This document shows, in pieces, positions 1 to 7,904 of a stretch of DNA of 64,000 nt. The stretch comes from Bacteroidota bacterium. GTDB taxonomy: Bacteria; Bacteroidota; Bacteroidia; Chitinophagales; Chitinophagaceae. Within the stretch, counting starts at the first letter, position 1. Each line of letters begins with the position of its first letter. The stretch is taken from NCBI GenBank assembly GCA_023437225.1, contig JAEZGS010000026.1:1-64000 (forward strand), written 5' to 3'. The translations under genes were made by a program, and so were the position numbers. The notes below the pieces were generated by a model, which made no database searches, had not been told where the DNA came from, and saw only the letters and a program-made list of their open reading frames with translations.

Positions 1-15
1 TAGTCGGCGAATGAG

Positions 16-71
16 AGAAACGGAGAAACGGAGAAACAGAGAAACGGAGAAACAGAGGAACGGAGAAACGG
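16..71 (+). repeat. Tandem 8-bp repeat, AGAAACGG x7
   Basis: Seven contiguous 8-bp units with consensus AGAAACGG; units 3 and 5 end in CAG and unit 6 begins AGG. The window opens with TAG, which could be the stop codon of a gene to the left, but this cannot be shown. The same word family recurs at 20999-21022 after the alanine dehydrogenase gene. An open frame runs through this tract but it only translates the repeat and is not a gene. Confidence 0.9.
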
Positions 72-120
72 AAGCAATTCGCAAACCCGCATTACGGGAT
101 TTCGAATTAAAGGGTCTCCC

Positions 121-325
121 GCATTACGATTTCGAATTTCGAATTTCCATTTTCACATTTTCACATCTCCACATTTGCACATTGCCTCATTCCCTCATTC
201 CCACATTCCCTCATTCCCATTAGCACACTAGCATATTAGCATATTAGCACATTGACCACATTAGCACACTAGCACACTAGCATATTAGCATATTAGCACA
301 CTAGCACACTAGCACATTATCAGTA
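121..325 (-). repeat. Composite simple-repeat tract after the metallo-hydrolase gene
   Basis: About 205 bases without a gene. From left to right on the plus strand there is a TTTCGAATT word pair, then words of the type CATTTTCACATTT and CCTCATTCC to about 229. From about 230 to 318 there are many copies of TAGCACACTAGCA and TAGCATATTAGCA. Read on the minus strand, as mRNA leaving the metallo-hydrolase gene that stops at 326, this is GCTAGTGTGCTAATATGC, the same words that follow ruvB and the response regulator at 11171-11322. Confidence 0.85.
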
Positions 326-1156
326 TCACCATTCCGATATCATCATCGTTTCCGCCACTCTTACACCTTTCTCAGTTTTTTGAACTGTACAACATTCATT
401 CACCGCGTCGTGTTCGAAAAATAAAATATAATCTCTCTGTGCTGCTTCCTCAAGAAACGCCTGCTTTTCGATCAATGTCTTCAATGGAAACATATCATAC
501 GCCATCACGTACGGAATGGGCATATGCGCTGTTGCAGGAAGCAGATCGGCCATGAACACAACTTCGCGATCCTTATACTTAATCACGGGGAGCATCATTG
601 CATTGGTATGTCCTGATGCATATTTAATCGAGATGTTATCAGAAAACCGGGTGCCTTCGATAAAGGACAACTGACCACTTTCTTTTATAGGTAAAATGTT
701 TTCTTTCAGAAACGATGCTTTCTCGCGCTGGTTTGGCTCAACGGCCCAGTCCCAGTGTGCTTCATTCGACCAATATGTTGCATTGGGAAATGCGGTTACA
801 AGTTTATCGCCCTGCTGTTCGATACTTCCTCCACAATGATCAAAATGAAGATGTGTAAGTATTACATCGGTAATGTCTGCTTTATTGAAACCATGCTGTG
901 CAAGTGAAGATTCCAGGGTATGTTCTCCATGCAAATGGTAGTGACCACGGAATTTATCGTCCTGCTTGTTACCAAATCCATTATCAATCAAAATCAAACG
1001 GTCTCCATCTTCCACTAACAAACATCGCATCGCCCATGTACAAAGATTATTTTCGTCAGCAGGTACAAGTTTATTCCAAATTACCTTCGGCACAACCCCA
1101 AACATAGCGCCGCCATCAAGTTTGAAGTTGCCGGTATGTATCGAATATAATTTCAT
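326..1156 (-). CDS. MBL-fold metallo-hydrolase
   Basis: A 276-residue metallo-beta-lactamase-fold hydrolase, probably cytoplasmic since no signal peptide is visible. The zinc-binding HxHxDH motif is HLHFDH at residues 102-107, followed by GHT near 183, an Asp in FMADLLP near 204 and a late His in FEHDA. The layout resembles the lactonase and quorum-quenching branch, but the substrate cannot be read from sequence. It is the last gene of the minus-strand ftsX cluster and starts 5 bp after the MFS transporter gene ends, so the two are almost certainly co-transcribed. The stop codon is followed within 20 bp by a long simple-repeat tract. Confidence 0.85.
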   Translation of the reverse strand: MKLYSIHTGNFKLDGGAMFGVVPKVIWNKLVPADENNLCTWAMRCLLVEDGDRLILIDNGFGNKQDDKFRGHYHLHGEHTLESSLAQHGFNKADITDVILTHLHFDHCGGSIEQQGDKLVTAFPNATYWSNEAHWDWAVEPNQREKASFLKENILPIKESGQLSFIEGTRFSDNISIKYASGHTNAMMLPVIKYKDREVVFMADLLPATAHMPIPYVMAYDMFPLKTLIEKQAFLEEAAQRDYILFFEHDAVNECCTVQKTEKGVRVAETMMISEW

Positions 1157-1161
1157 GTTCT

Positions 1162-2457
1162 CTATTTAATTGCAGTAACGTGTTTATCACCCTCCTTATG
1201 TGTGAACAATAACATCATAAGTCCAAGGGCAAAGAAAAGAATAAGTACCAAAATTGAGTTCCGCATGTCCCCGGTGATGCCTTCAATAATACCGAATGCA
1301 AACAGGCCAATAACGATCGCCATCTTTTCAGTAACATCATAGAAGCTGAAAAACGAAGCGGTATCGCGTGTTTCAGGCATTAACTTCGAATAGGTGGACC
1401 GACTCATAGATTGAATCCCTCCCATCACGAGGCCTACCAATGCTGCAATGATATAGAAATGCATTTCCGTCTGCATCATATATCCAAAAACACAAAGCAC
1501 CATCCAGAGCAGTACGGTAAGTATCAGCACTTTTATGTTGCCAATTCGTTCTGAAAGTCGTGACATACCAATAGCTCCGGGTATTGCAACCAATTGAATG
1601 ATTACGGCGGTTATAATAAGTTTACTGTCTTCAAGTTCAAGGATCTTTATCCCGAAGTCGATGGCTACGAGCATTACCGTTTGAACGCCCATGCTGTAAA
1701 AGAAAAAAGCGAGAAGGAATTTTTTCAACACCGGCATATGCATCAATTGCTTCCATACCAATGAAAGCTCATGGAAGCCGTTGACAAAAACATTTTTCCT
1801 TGCAACGCGTTCGGCCTTAACAGGCTCAGGCATTCGTTTAAAGGTGATCTGCGCGAAACCGATCCACCATATACCCACGAGCAGGAAAGTAAGCTTAAGA
1901 GGCAGTGGATTGTCGGGCATAGCAATAACAAGTCCAAACCCGATCAATTGCATAATGACACTTCCAATGTATCCGAATGTATAACCTCGTGCACTTATCC
2001 TATCGCGGTGTTCCTCTGCAGCGATCTCCGGCAGGTATGAGTTATAAAACACCTGGCTTCCATAAAATCCAATTCCTGCCAGCATAAAACAAAGCAAGCC
2101 AAAGCCAACGTTGGTGTCATCAAAAAAGAAAAGGAGAGAACAACTGACCGCACCAAGATAGCAGAAGAATCGCATGAAGTTTTTCTTGCTACCCCTGTAG
2201 TCTGCAATAGAAGATAGAACCGGCGATAATGCTGCAATGATGAAAAATCCTACTGCAAGAACATAATCCTTAAGTTCTGTATTAACGAAAGTTCTTCCAA
2301 ACATAGGAACGCCATCCTCAAAGCCGGCACGCTTTGCTGACGTCATCGCCGCGTAATACGCTGGAAAGAAAGTGGTGGTGATCACCAGGCTATATACTGA
2401 GTTCGCCCAATCATACATGCACCAGCCGTTGATCACTTTCTTTGGAGCAGTCGACAT
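1162..2457 (-). CDS. MFS transporter, Atg22/UMF1 type
   Basis: A 431-residue polytopic membrane protein with about twelve hydrophobic segments. The N-terminus carries NGWCMYDWANSVYSLVITT, which is typical of the UMF1/Atg22 branch of the major facilitator superfamily, whose bacterial members are transporters of uncertain substrate. A charged loop near the middle (PEPVKAERVARKN) separates the two halves. The start lies 25 bp after the uppP stop and the stop lies 5 bp before the metallo-hydrolase start, which places it inside one minus-strand operon. Family assignment is firm; the cargo is unknown. Confidence 0.85.
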   Translation of the reverse strand: MSTAPKKVINGWCMYDWANSVYSLVITTTFFPAYYAAMTSAKRAGFEDGVPMFGRTFVNTELKDYVLAVGFFIIAALSPVLSSIADYRGSKKNFMRFFCYLGAVSCSLLFFFDDTNVGFGLLCFMLAGIGFYGSQVFYNSYLPEIAAEEHRDRISARGYTFGYIGSVIMQLIGFGLVIAMPDNPLPLKLTFLLVGIWWIGFAQITFKRMPEPVKAERVARKNVFVNGFHELSLVWKQLMHMPVLKKFLLAFFFYSMGVQTVMLVAIDFGIKILELEDSKLIITAVIIQLVAIPGAIGMSRLSERIGNIKVLILTVLLWMVLCVFGYMMQTEMHFYIIAALVGLVMGGIQSMSRSTYSKLMPETRDTASFFSFYDVTEKMAIVIGLFAFGIIEGITGDMRNSILVLILFFALGLMMLLFTHKEGDKHVTAIK

Positions 2458-2482
2458 GTGTTGTGGTTGAGCACCGAATATA

Positions 2483-3265
2483 CTAACTAATTGTTCCGGT
2501 ATAAATGAGTATCAGTAAAATGATTCCCGCGATTATGCGATACCATCCGAATAGTCGGAATCCATGTTTCTGAAGGAAGCCGATAAAAAATTTTATGGCG
2601 AGGATCGCAACAATGAATGCCACAATATTACCCACGATCAGGATCTGGATATGATCTTTTGTAAATGTTTCATATCCTTGATACAACTTGTATCCTGTTG
2701 CCGCAAACATGGTGGGCACTGCAAGGAAAAAGGAGAACTCGGCAGCCAGGCGGCGACTCATACCCTGTTGCATTCCCCCGATAATAGAGGCCGCACTTCT
2801 ACTGACACCCGGTATCATGGCAAGGCATTGCCACAGACCGGTAAGAACGGCTTGTTTGTTTGATATCTTATCTACCGAGTCAAGTGTATTGCGTTTGAAA
2901 TACCGATCGATGAACAAAAGCACGATTCCACCGGCCAACAACATGATTGCAACGGTGAGCGGGCTTTCCATTAAAGCATCAATACTGTCAGCAAACAGTT
3001 TTCCCAACAATAGGGCAGGAATCACCGCTATCAATAGTTTGATATAAAAGCGAAAGTTCTTGAAATCAAAAAAGCGCTTCCAGTATAAAACCACCACGGC
3101 CAGGATCGCACCGAGCTGGATAGCTACTTCGTAAAGTTTGGTGAATTCATCTTTGTGAATTCCCATCAGGCTGGACGTAATGATCATGTGGCCCGTTGAA
3201 GATACCGGCAGGTATTCGGTAATGCCTTCCACGATGGCGATGATGATCGCTTCAAAAAAATTCAT
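2483..3265 (-). CDS. uppP: Undecaprenyl-diphosphatase
   Basis: UppP (BacA) removes a phosphate from undecaprenyl diphosphate to regenerate the lipid carrier for peptidoglycan and O-antigen synthesis. It is an integral membrane protein of 260 residues, normal for the family. Both signature motifs are present: EGITEYLPVSSTGH at residues 13-26 and PGVSRSAAS at 152-160. It lies 21 bp downstream of the DUF3098 gene and 63 bp plus one small gene from ftsX, the order found in many Bacteroidota, which links division and wall-lipid recycling in one operon. Confidence 0.95.
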   Translation of the reverse strand: MNFFEAIIIAIVEGITEYLPVSSTGHMIITSSLMGIHKDEFTKLYEVAIQLGAILAVVVLYWKRFFDFKNFRFYIKLLIAVIPALLLGKLFADSIDALMESPLTVAIMLLAGGIVLLFIDRYFKRNTLDSVDKISNKQAVLTGLWQCLAMIPGVSRSAASIIGGMQQGMSRRLAAEFSFFLAVPTMFAATGYKLYQGYETFTKDHIQILIVGNIVAFIVAILAIKFFIGFLQKHGFRLFGWYRIIAGIILLILIYTGTIS

Positions 3266-3286
3266 GCTGGTATTGAGGTACGGGGA

Positions 3287-3538
3287 TTATTGTTTCGGTT
3301 TCCTGAAAATGGCAAAGATCTCGATTCCAAGTCCGATAAGTATAAGGATGGGAGCGATGGTGATCCTTGTGGTGCTGTATACCTCATTAGGATCAAACTG
3401 GTTCGGATCGTCACTCTTGCCTCCTGCCATCAGTATCAGGCCAAGTCCCATTACTGCAATTCCTACCAGGATCCAGGTGTAATTTTCCTTTCCAAAGAGG
3501 TTAGAATGATCGGCGCTGCCTTTCTTTTTGTCAGCCAT
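3287..3538 (-). CDS. DUF3098 family small membrane protein
   Basis: An 83-residue protein beginning MADKKKGSADH. I chose the start at 3538; a longer frame to 3583 would cover the probable promoter. It has a hydrophilic N-terminus, one hydrophobic helix (WILVGIAVMGLGLILMAGG), a short polar loop and a second helix (ITIAPILILIGLGIEIFAIF), so two membrane spans. This is the DUF3098 pattern, a small family found between ftsX and uppP in Bacteroidota. Function is unknown; the setting suggests a role near the division or wall machinery. Confidence 0.8.
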   Translation of the reverse strand: MADKKKGSADHSNLFGKENYTWILVGIAVMGLGLILMAGGKSDDPNQFDPNEVYSTTRITIAPILILIGLGIEIFAIFRKPKQ

Positions 3539-3557
3539 TGTTCTTTTTTTGTGTTCG

Positions 3558-3565
3558 CAAATATA
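3558..3565 (-). promoter_or_regulatory. -7 element for the DUF3098-uppP genes
   Basis: On the minus strand this reads TATATTTG, a full match to the Bacteroidota -7 consensus TAnnTTTG, 19 bp before the chosen DUF3098 start. A TTG at 3583-3581 could serve as the -33 box although the 15-bp spacing is short. It would be a second promoter inside the cluster, downstream of ftsX. Confidence 0.5.
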
Positions 3566-3601
3566 GGATGTGGCGATGAGCAATTTGACATCCGGTGCAG
3601 A

Positions 3602-4477
3602 TCAATACAGATCGTCCAGTTTCATCTTCAGGTATTTTACAACGCTACGCTGTGTGCTCAGCAGGCTGATGCCGATACCGAGTAATAATAAGATCAGGAA
3701 AAGCAACATCAATTTACTGTTATCACGAAGGTCGCGCAGGTATGGTACGAAGTTCTCAAAAACCAGGATCAGGCAGTATATCAGCACGATCGCTATCGCG
3801 GCGGCAATTGCTCCGTTGATGATGGCACGAATGTTCATCGGCCTGGAAATGAAGCTGCGCGTGGCTCCCACCATCTGCATTGTCTTGATGATAAATCGGT
3901 TACTATACATTGCAAGGCGGATCGTGTTATCGATCAGTATGATGGATAAAAGGGAAAACACTGCAGCCAGAATGAACAGCGCCAGCAGGATCCATTGCAT
4001 GGTCTGACCCATCTTTTCAACCAATGAAGCCGGGTAGTTCACGCTTTGAACAACCATCGAAAACTGGTTAATATCGGACTGTATCGCCTTCAGGCTGTCC
4101 TTATCCACGTATGCGCTTCTGGTGTAAAAATCGATGGAAGCGGGCAGAGGATTCTCATCAAGAAGCTCTTCGAAATCTGCTTCACCTTTGGAAAGCCACC
4201 TTTTTTTGGCAGTTTCCTTATCTACATATTCAACGGATTTTGTATACGGTTTTGCGGCTATATAATTCTTGAGCGAGTCAATATCTTTCTGTGCTACATT
4301 ATTCCTCAGGTACACCTGTACCTGAACTTCCTCTTTAAGTTGTTCAATGTATTTGCTTGCGTTAAGCATGAGCCAACCGAAAATGCCTACAAAGAAGAGT
4401 ACAATGGTCACACCCAAAATCGCCATGAAATACGAGGGCTTGGATCGTTTTGCTGATGATTTACTGATTGCCGCCAT
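3602..4477 (-). CDS. ftsX: Cell division protein FtsX
   Basis: FtsX is the permease-like partner of the ATPase FtsE; the pair regulates peptidoglycan hydrolases at the division site. The 291-residue protein has the expected layout: a short basic cytoplasmic N-terminus, one membrane helix at about residues 17-40, a periplasmic domain to about 165, then three more helices in the C-terminal FtsX domain (around 170-195, 220-245 and 260-280). No ftsE lies nearby, as is common in Bacteroidota. It is the first gene of the minus-strand cluster and is divergent from leuS, with 73 bp between them. Confidence 0.9.
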   Translation of the reverse strand: MAAISKSSAKRSKPSYFMAILGVTIVLFFVGIFGWLMLNASKYIEQLKEEVQVQVYLRNNVAQKDIDSLKNYIAAKPYTKSVEYVDKETAKKRWLSKGEADFEELLDENPLPASIDFYTRSAYVDKDSLKAIQSDINQFSMVVQSVNYPASLVEKMGQTMQWILLALFILAAVFSLLSIILIDNTIRLAMYSNRFIIKTMQMVGATRSFISRPMNIRAIINGAIAAAIAIVLIYCLILVFENFVPYLRDLRDNSKLMLLFLILLLLGIGISLLSTQRSVVKYLKMKLDDLY

Positions 4478-4486
4478 GAATTTTCC

Positions 4487-4518
4487 TTGATTTAGGGGCG
4501 AAAATAGTTATATTTTTG
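4487..4518 (+). promoter_or_regulatory. Promoter of leuS
   Basis: TTG at 4487-4489 and TATTTTTG at 4511-4518 are separated by 21 bp, fitting the Bacteroidota pattern TTG-N17-23-TAnnTTTG. The leuS ATG is 32 bp further on. Confidence 0.65.
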
Positions 4519-4550
4519 CCGCCCTTCAAACTATAACGACAGAGTTAACA

Positions 4551-7310
4551 ATGGAGTATACATTCAGGGAAATAGAACAGAAATGGCAGAAATATTGGCA
4601 GGATACCAATGCGTATGCAGTGAGCAACGCAAGCGATCGTCCCAAATATTATGTGCTCGACATGTTCCCTTATCCAAGTGGAGCAGGACTTCATGTTGGA
4701 CATCCTCTTGGCTACATTGCCAGTGATATCTTTTCAAGGTATAAGCGATTGAAGGGATTCAATGTGCTTCATCCGATGGGATACGATGCTTTTGGTTTGC
4801 CCGCAGAACAGTTCGCCATCGATCATGGTATTCATCCGGCGGTATCGACAGAAGAAAACATTCGCAACTTTAGAAAGCAACTGGACAATATTGGGTTTTC
4901 CTACGATTGGTCGCGCGAAGTGAGAACCTGCGATCCTTCTTATTACAAATGGACACAGTGGATATTCCTTCAATTGTTTGACAGTTGGTTTAATCGCAAT
5001 ACAAATCGCGCGGAGCGCATCAGTACACTGATCGCAGCTTTTGACGCAGAAGGTAATTCGGTTCATGAATGCCCGGGTGATAATTCGATTCAGTTCACCG
5101 CGGAAGAATGGAAGGGATACAGCAACCAACGTCAGCAAGAGATACTTATGGAGTATCGCCTGGCATATTGCGGCGTGGGTGAAGTGAACTGGTGCGAAGC
5201 CCTTGGAACTGTTCTCGCCAACGACGAAGTGATCAATGGCGTGAGCGAACGTGGTGGATTTCCTGTTGTAAGAAAGAAACTGCGTCAATGGTACCTGCGC
5301 ATCACAGAATATGCAGACCGCTTGTTACAGGGATTGGAAACAGTGGATTTCAGTGAGGCGATGAAGGAAATGCAATCTAACTGGATCGGAAAGAGTTATG
5401 GTGCCGAGATCGATTTTGCAATGAAGGGGCATGATGAAAAACTTCGTGTATACACCACAAGACCCGATACTATTTTTGGTGTAGACTTCATGGTGGTGGC
5501 ACCCGAACATGAAATCGTTTCGAAGATCACTACTGAAGAGGAAAGTAAGCCTGTTGAAACATACCTCGAATATGTGAACAGTCGCAGTGAGCGCGAACGG
5601 ATGGCTGAAAAGAAGATCACCGGCTGCTTTACAGGTGCATATGCGATCAATCCTTTTGACGGTCGGGAAATACCTGTATGGATCAGCGAATATGTTCTTG
5701 CAGGATATGGAACCGGTGCCATCATGGCCGTTCCCTGCGGAGACGAGAGGGATCATAAGTTTGCGCAACACTTCAACATACCCATCACCAACATCATCGG
5801 CGAGCATTATAACAATGAAGAAGCAAATCCTACCAAAGATGCCGTTCTGTCAAACAGCGGCTTTCTCAATGGTATGTTGATGCGCGATGCGATCGAAGTT
5901 GTGATAAACCGACTTGAAGAGCAGGGTATTGGTAAACGAAAAGTGAATTATAAGATGCGTGATGCCGCGTTCAGCAGGCAGCGTTATTGGGGCGAACCAT
6001 TTCCAATTGTTTGGAAAGACGGTGTTGCAGTTCCCCTCGCTGAAAATCAACTTCCACTTGAATTACCAGACTTGCAGGATCTGCATCCCGGCCCCGGCGG
6101 CGAAGGACCTCTTGCCAACCTTGAAGATTGGAAGCACTACGATGGTGGCATTCGGGAAGTGAATACCATGCCCGGTTATGCGGGCAGCAGCTGGTATTTC
6201 CTCAGATACATGGATCCGCATAACGATTCGGAATTTTGTAATCGTGCCGCATCTGATTACTGGAACCAGGTCGATGTATATGTTGGAGGTACTGAGCATG
6301 CAGTAGGACATTTGCTTTACAGCAGGATGTGGACCAAAGCCTTATTTGATCTTGGGTACATTGGATTTGATGAGCCTTATCGCAAGCTCGTGAACCAGGG
6401 AAAGATCGGGGGTGATTCAAGATTGGTTTATCGAATAAAGGGTTCACATGAATTTGTTTCAGCAGGTTTGAAAGACCAATATGATACAGATGAATTGCAT
6501 GTAGATGTGTCGCTTGTAAATGGTGTGGAACTAGATATGGAAGGATTCCGGAAATGGAAACCCGATCATGATAATGCAACCTTCATCACCGAAGATGGAA
6601 AATATATTTGCGGAACGCGACTTGAAAAAATGAGTAAGCGGTATTTCAACGTGGTTAACCCCGATGAAATAGTGGAGCGTTATGGTGCCGATACTTTCCG
6701 GATGTATGAAATGTTCCTGGGTCCGGTCGAACAGGATAAGCCCTGGGATACTAAAGGCATCGAAGGCGTTCATCGGTTCCTGAAAAAATTATGGCGACTG
6801 TACTTTGACGAGGTGAAAGGAAAACTGTGGACAGACGAAACACCTACGGATGCTGAATACAAAGTGTTGCATCGCACCATTCGAAAGATCGAGGAAGATC
6901 TGGAGCGATTCTCTTTCAATACTGGTGTGAGTGCTTTGATGATGTGCGTAAATGATCTTAACGACCTGAAGTGCCATAAGAGATCGATTCTCGATGCATT
7001 GATTGTATTGTTGGCACCTTATGCGCCACACATCAGTGAGGAACTGTGGCGGGCGACCGGCAATGAAACATCGGTACTAGATGCCAGCTTCCCGGTGTTT
7101 GAACAGAAATATCTTGTTGAAACGTCAAAGAACTACCCGGTGTCTGTCAACGGGAAGGTGCGCACACAGATCGATATCAATCTTGATGCTACACAACAAC
7201 AGGTGGAAACCATTATTCTCTCAAACGAGATCATGCAAAAGTGGCTTGAAGGAAGGCCGCCGAAGAAAGTGATCTATGTTAAAGGACGAATGATCAATGT
7301 TGTTGTCTGA
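4551..7310 (+). CDS. leuS: Leucine--tRNA ligase
   Basis: LeuS charges tRNA-Leu with leucine and edits mischarged tRNA. The 919-residue class I synthetase carries the HIGH-type motif HVGH at 48-51 and the KMSKS-type motif KMSKR at 693-697, where the last Ser is Arg. The CP1 editing domain is recognisable by TTRPDTIFGVDFMVVAPEHE and by the GTGAIMAVPCGDERD segment. A catalytic-core stretch VNTMPGYAGSSWYFLRYMDP is intact. Length is at the upper end for bacterial LeuS, because of insertions near residues 145-200 and 620-690. It stands alone with its own promoter and a strong terminator. Confidence 0.97.
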   Translation: MEYTFREIEQKWQKYWQDTNAYAVSNASDRPKYYVLDMFPYPSGAGLHVGHPLGYIASDIFSRYKRLKGFNVLHPMGYDAFGLPAEQFAIDHGIHPAVSTEENIRNFRKQLDNIGFSYDWSREVRTCDPSYYKWTQWIFLQLFDSWFNRNTNRAERISTLIAAFDAEGNSVHECPGDNSIQFTAEEWKGYSNQRQQEILMEYRLAYCGVGEVNWCEALGTVLANDEVINGVSERGGFPVVRKKLRQWYLRITEYADRLLQGLETVDFSEAMKEMQSNWIGKSYGAEIDFAMKGHDEKLRVYTTRPDTIFGVDFMVVAPEHEIVSKITTEEESKPVETYLEYVNSRSERERMAEKKITGCFTGAYAINPFDGREIPVWISEYVLAGYGTGAIMAVPCGDERDHKFAQHFNIPITNIIGEHYNNEEANPTKDAVLSNSGFLNGMLMRDAIEVVINRLEEQGIGKRKVNYKMRDAAFSRQRYWGEPFPIVWKDGVAVPLAENQLPLELPDLQDLHPGPGGEGPLANLEDWKHYDGGIREVNTMPGYAGSSWYFLRYMDPHNDSEFCNRAASDYWNQVDVYVGGTEHAVGHLLYSRMWTKALFDLGYIGFDEPYRKLVNQGKIGGDSRLVYRIKGSHEFVSAGLKDQYDTDELHVDVSLVNGVELDMEGFRKWKPDHDNATFITEDGKYICGTRLEKMSKRYFNVVNPDEIVERYGADTFRMYEMFLGPVEQDKPWDTKGIEGVHRFLKKLWRLYFDEVKGKLWTDETPTDAEYKVLHRTIRKIEEDLERFSFNTGVSALMMCVNDLNDLKCHKRSILDALIVLLAPYAPHISEELWRATGNETSVLDASFPVFEQKYLVETSKNYPVSVNGKVRTQIDINLDATQQQVETIILSNEIMQKWLEGRPPKKVIYVKGRMINVVV

Positions 7311-7331
7311 CCAGTTTCAATGACTTAAAGT

Positions 7332-7358
7332 AGCCAGGGCTTTCGTCCTGGCTTTTTT
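7332..7358 (+). terminator. Rho-independent terminator of leuS
   Basis: A 7-bp stem, AGCCAGG (7332-7338) with CCTGGCT (7347-7353), an 8-nt loop and a run of five T directly after it, 21 bp past the leuS stop. Confidence 0.9.
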
Positions 7359-7455
7359 ATAGGATTATTTTCCCCACTCCCCATTTTGACCACCGCTGTT
7401 ACAGCCTTCCTGAATTGGCATCATTTTGTATGATTAGTAGGTAGAAGCTGAAACC

Positions 7456-7608
7456 TTGAAAGGGAAATCAACGATAGCGAAGAACTCCATTTTTGAATTG
7501 ATCGAATTGATGATGCTACAGGCAGGAATTAATAAACAGCAGGCTTCTGTTGCTTTTGATACTATTGTTCAGTTTATAAAACATAAGTATGTCAGGACGC
7601 GGAGATAA
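7456..7608 (+). CDS. Small helical protein, possible TTG start (or gene remnant)
   Basis: A 50-residue frame that can only begin at TTG 7456, since a stop lies 18 bp upstream and the next ATG is too far in. The segment FELIELMMLQAGINKQQAS followed by VAFDTIVQFIKHKY matches in pattern the small protein encoded at 32020-32193: QAG, then QA, then an aromatic-Lys-x-Lys ending. Both look like the short helical repeat seen in DUF2267-like and similar small bacterial proteins. The gene overlaps the next small gene by 20 bp. It may be a real microprotein or the remnant of a longer gene. Confidence 0.4.
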   Translation: MKGKSTIAKNSIFELIELMMLQAGINKQQASVAFDTIVQFIKHKYVRTRR

Positions 7609-7765
7609 TAATAAAAAAGGAAGTTCCGGCCGGGGTGCCAGCAAACAAAGCAATCAAGGCAAACCGGATGAAAGTCAGAAAATATCAGATAACATAAAGA
7701 AGATTCAGGAAAAGGATAAGTCGGAAGAAAGGCGTGATAGCAATAAAAAAACCGGCCGGAACTAA
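7589..7765 (+). CDS. Small Lys/Ser/Gly-rich hydrophilic protein
   Basis: A 58-residue frame starting MSGRGDNNKKGSSGRG and ending KKTGRN. It has no hydrophobic segment; the first half is Gly/Ser/Asn-rich and the second is a charged Lys/Glu/Asp stretch. I do not recognise it. The ATG lies inside the end of the preceding small frame, which suggests translational coupling, and an inverted repeat follows directly after the stop. It looks disordered and basic, so nucleic-acid binding is possible, but nothing in the sequence proves it. Confidence 0.45.
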   Translation: MSGRGDNNKKGSSGRGASKQSNQGKPDESQKISDNIKKIQEKDKSEERRDSNKKTGRN

Positions 7766-7798
7766 TTGATCTGTTTGATTTTTTAATCGAAAGATCAA
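7766..7798. other. Inverted repeat after the small genes
   Basis: TTGATCT (7766-7772) pairs with AGATCAA (7792-7798), and inside it TTTGATT (7774-7780) pairs with AATCGAA (7785-7791) with one wobble and one bulged G. The loop is four T. There is no T-run on the plus side, so it may be a weak terminator or an RNA-stability hairpin. The rest of 7799-7904 shows no recognisable element. Confidence 0.5.
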
Positions 7799-7904
7799 TA
7801 CCTGATAAACATCTTGTCCTGGGTAAATCGAGATTTGTCCGCAATGGCGCAAAGAAGCTGGATGGTAATCATCTCTTCATGCGTCTTGGCGCCTTTGCGT
7901 ACAA

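Noticed and set aside
11..223. Open frame of about 70 residues with Glu/Arg/Thr repeats
   Set aside because: It only translates the AGAAACGG and CATT-type repeats; no promoter, no conserved sequence.
4551..7310. KMSKR instead of KMSKS in LeuS as a defect
   Set aside because: The rest of the active site is intact and such a last-position change is tolerated in related synthetases.
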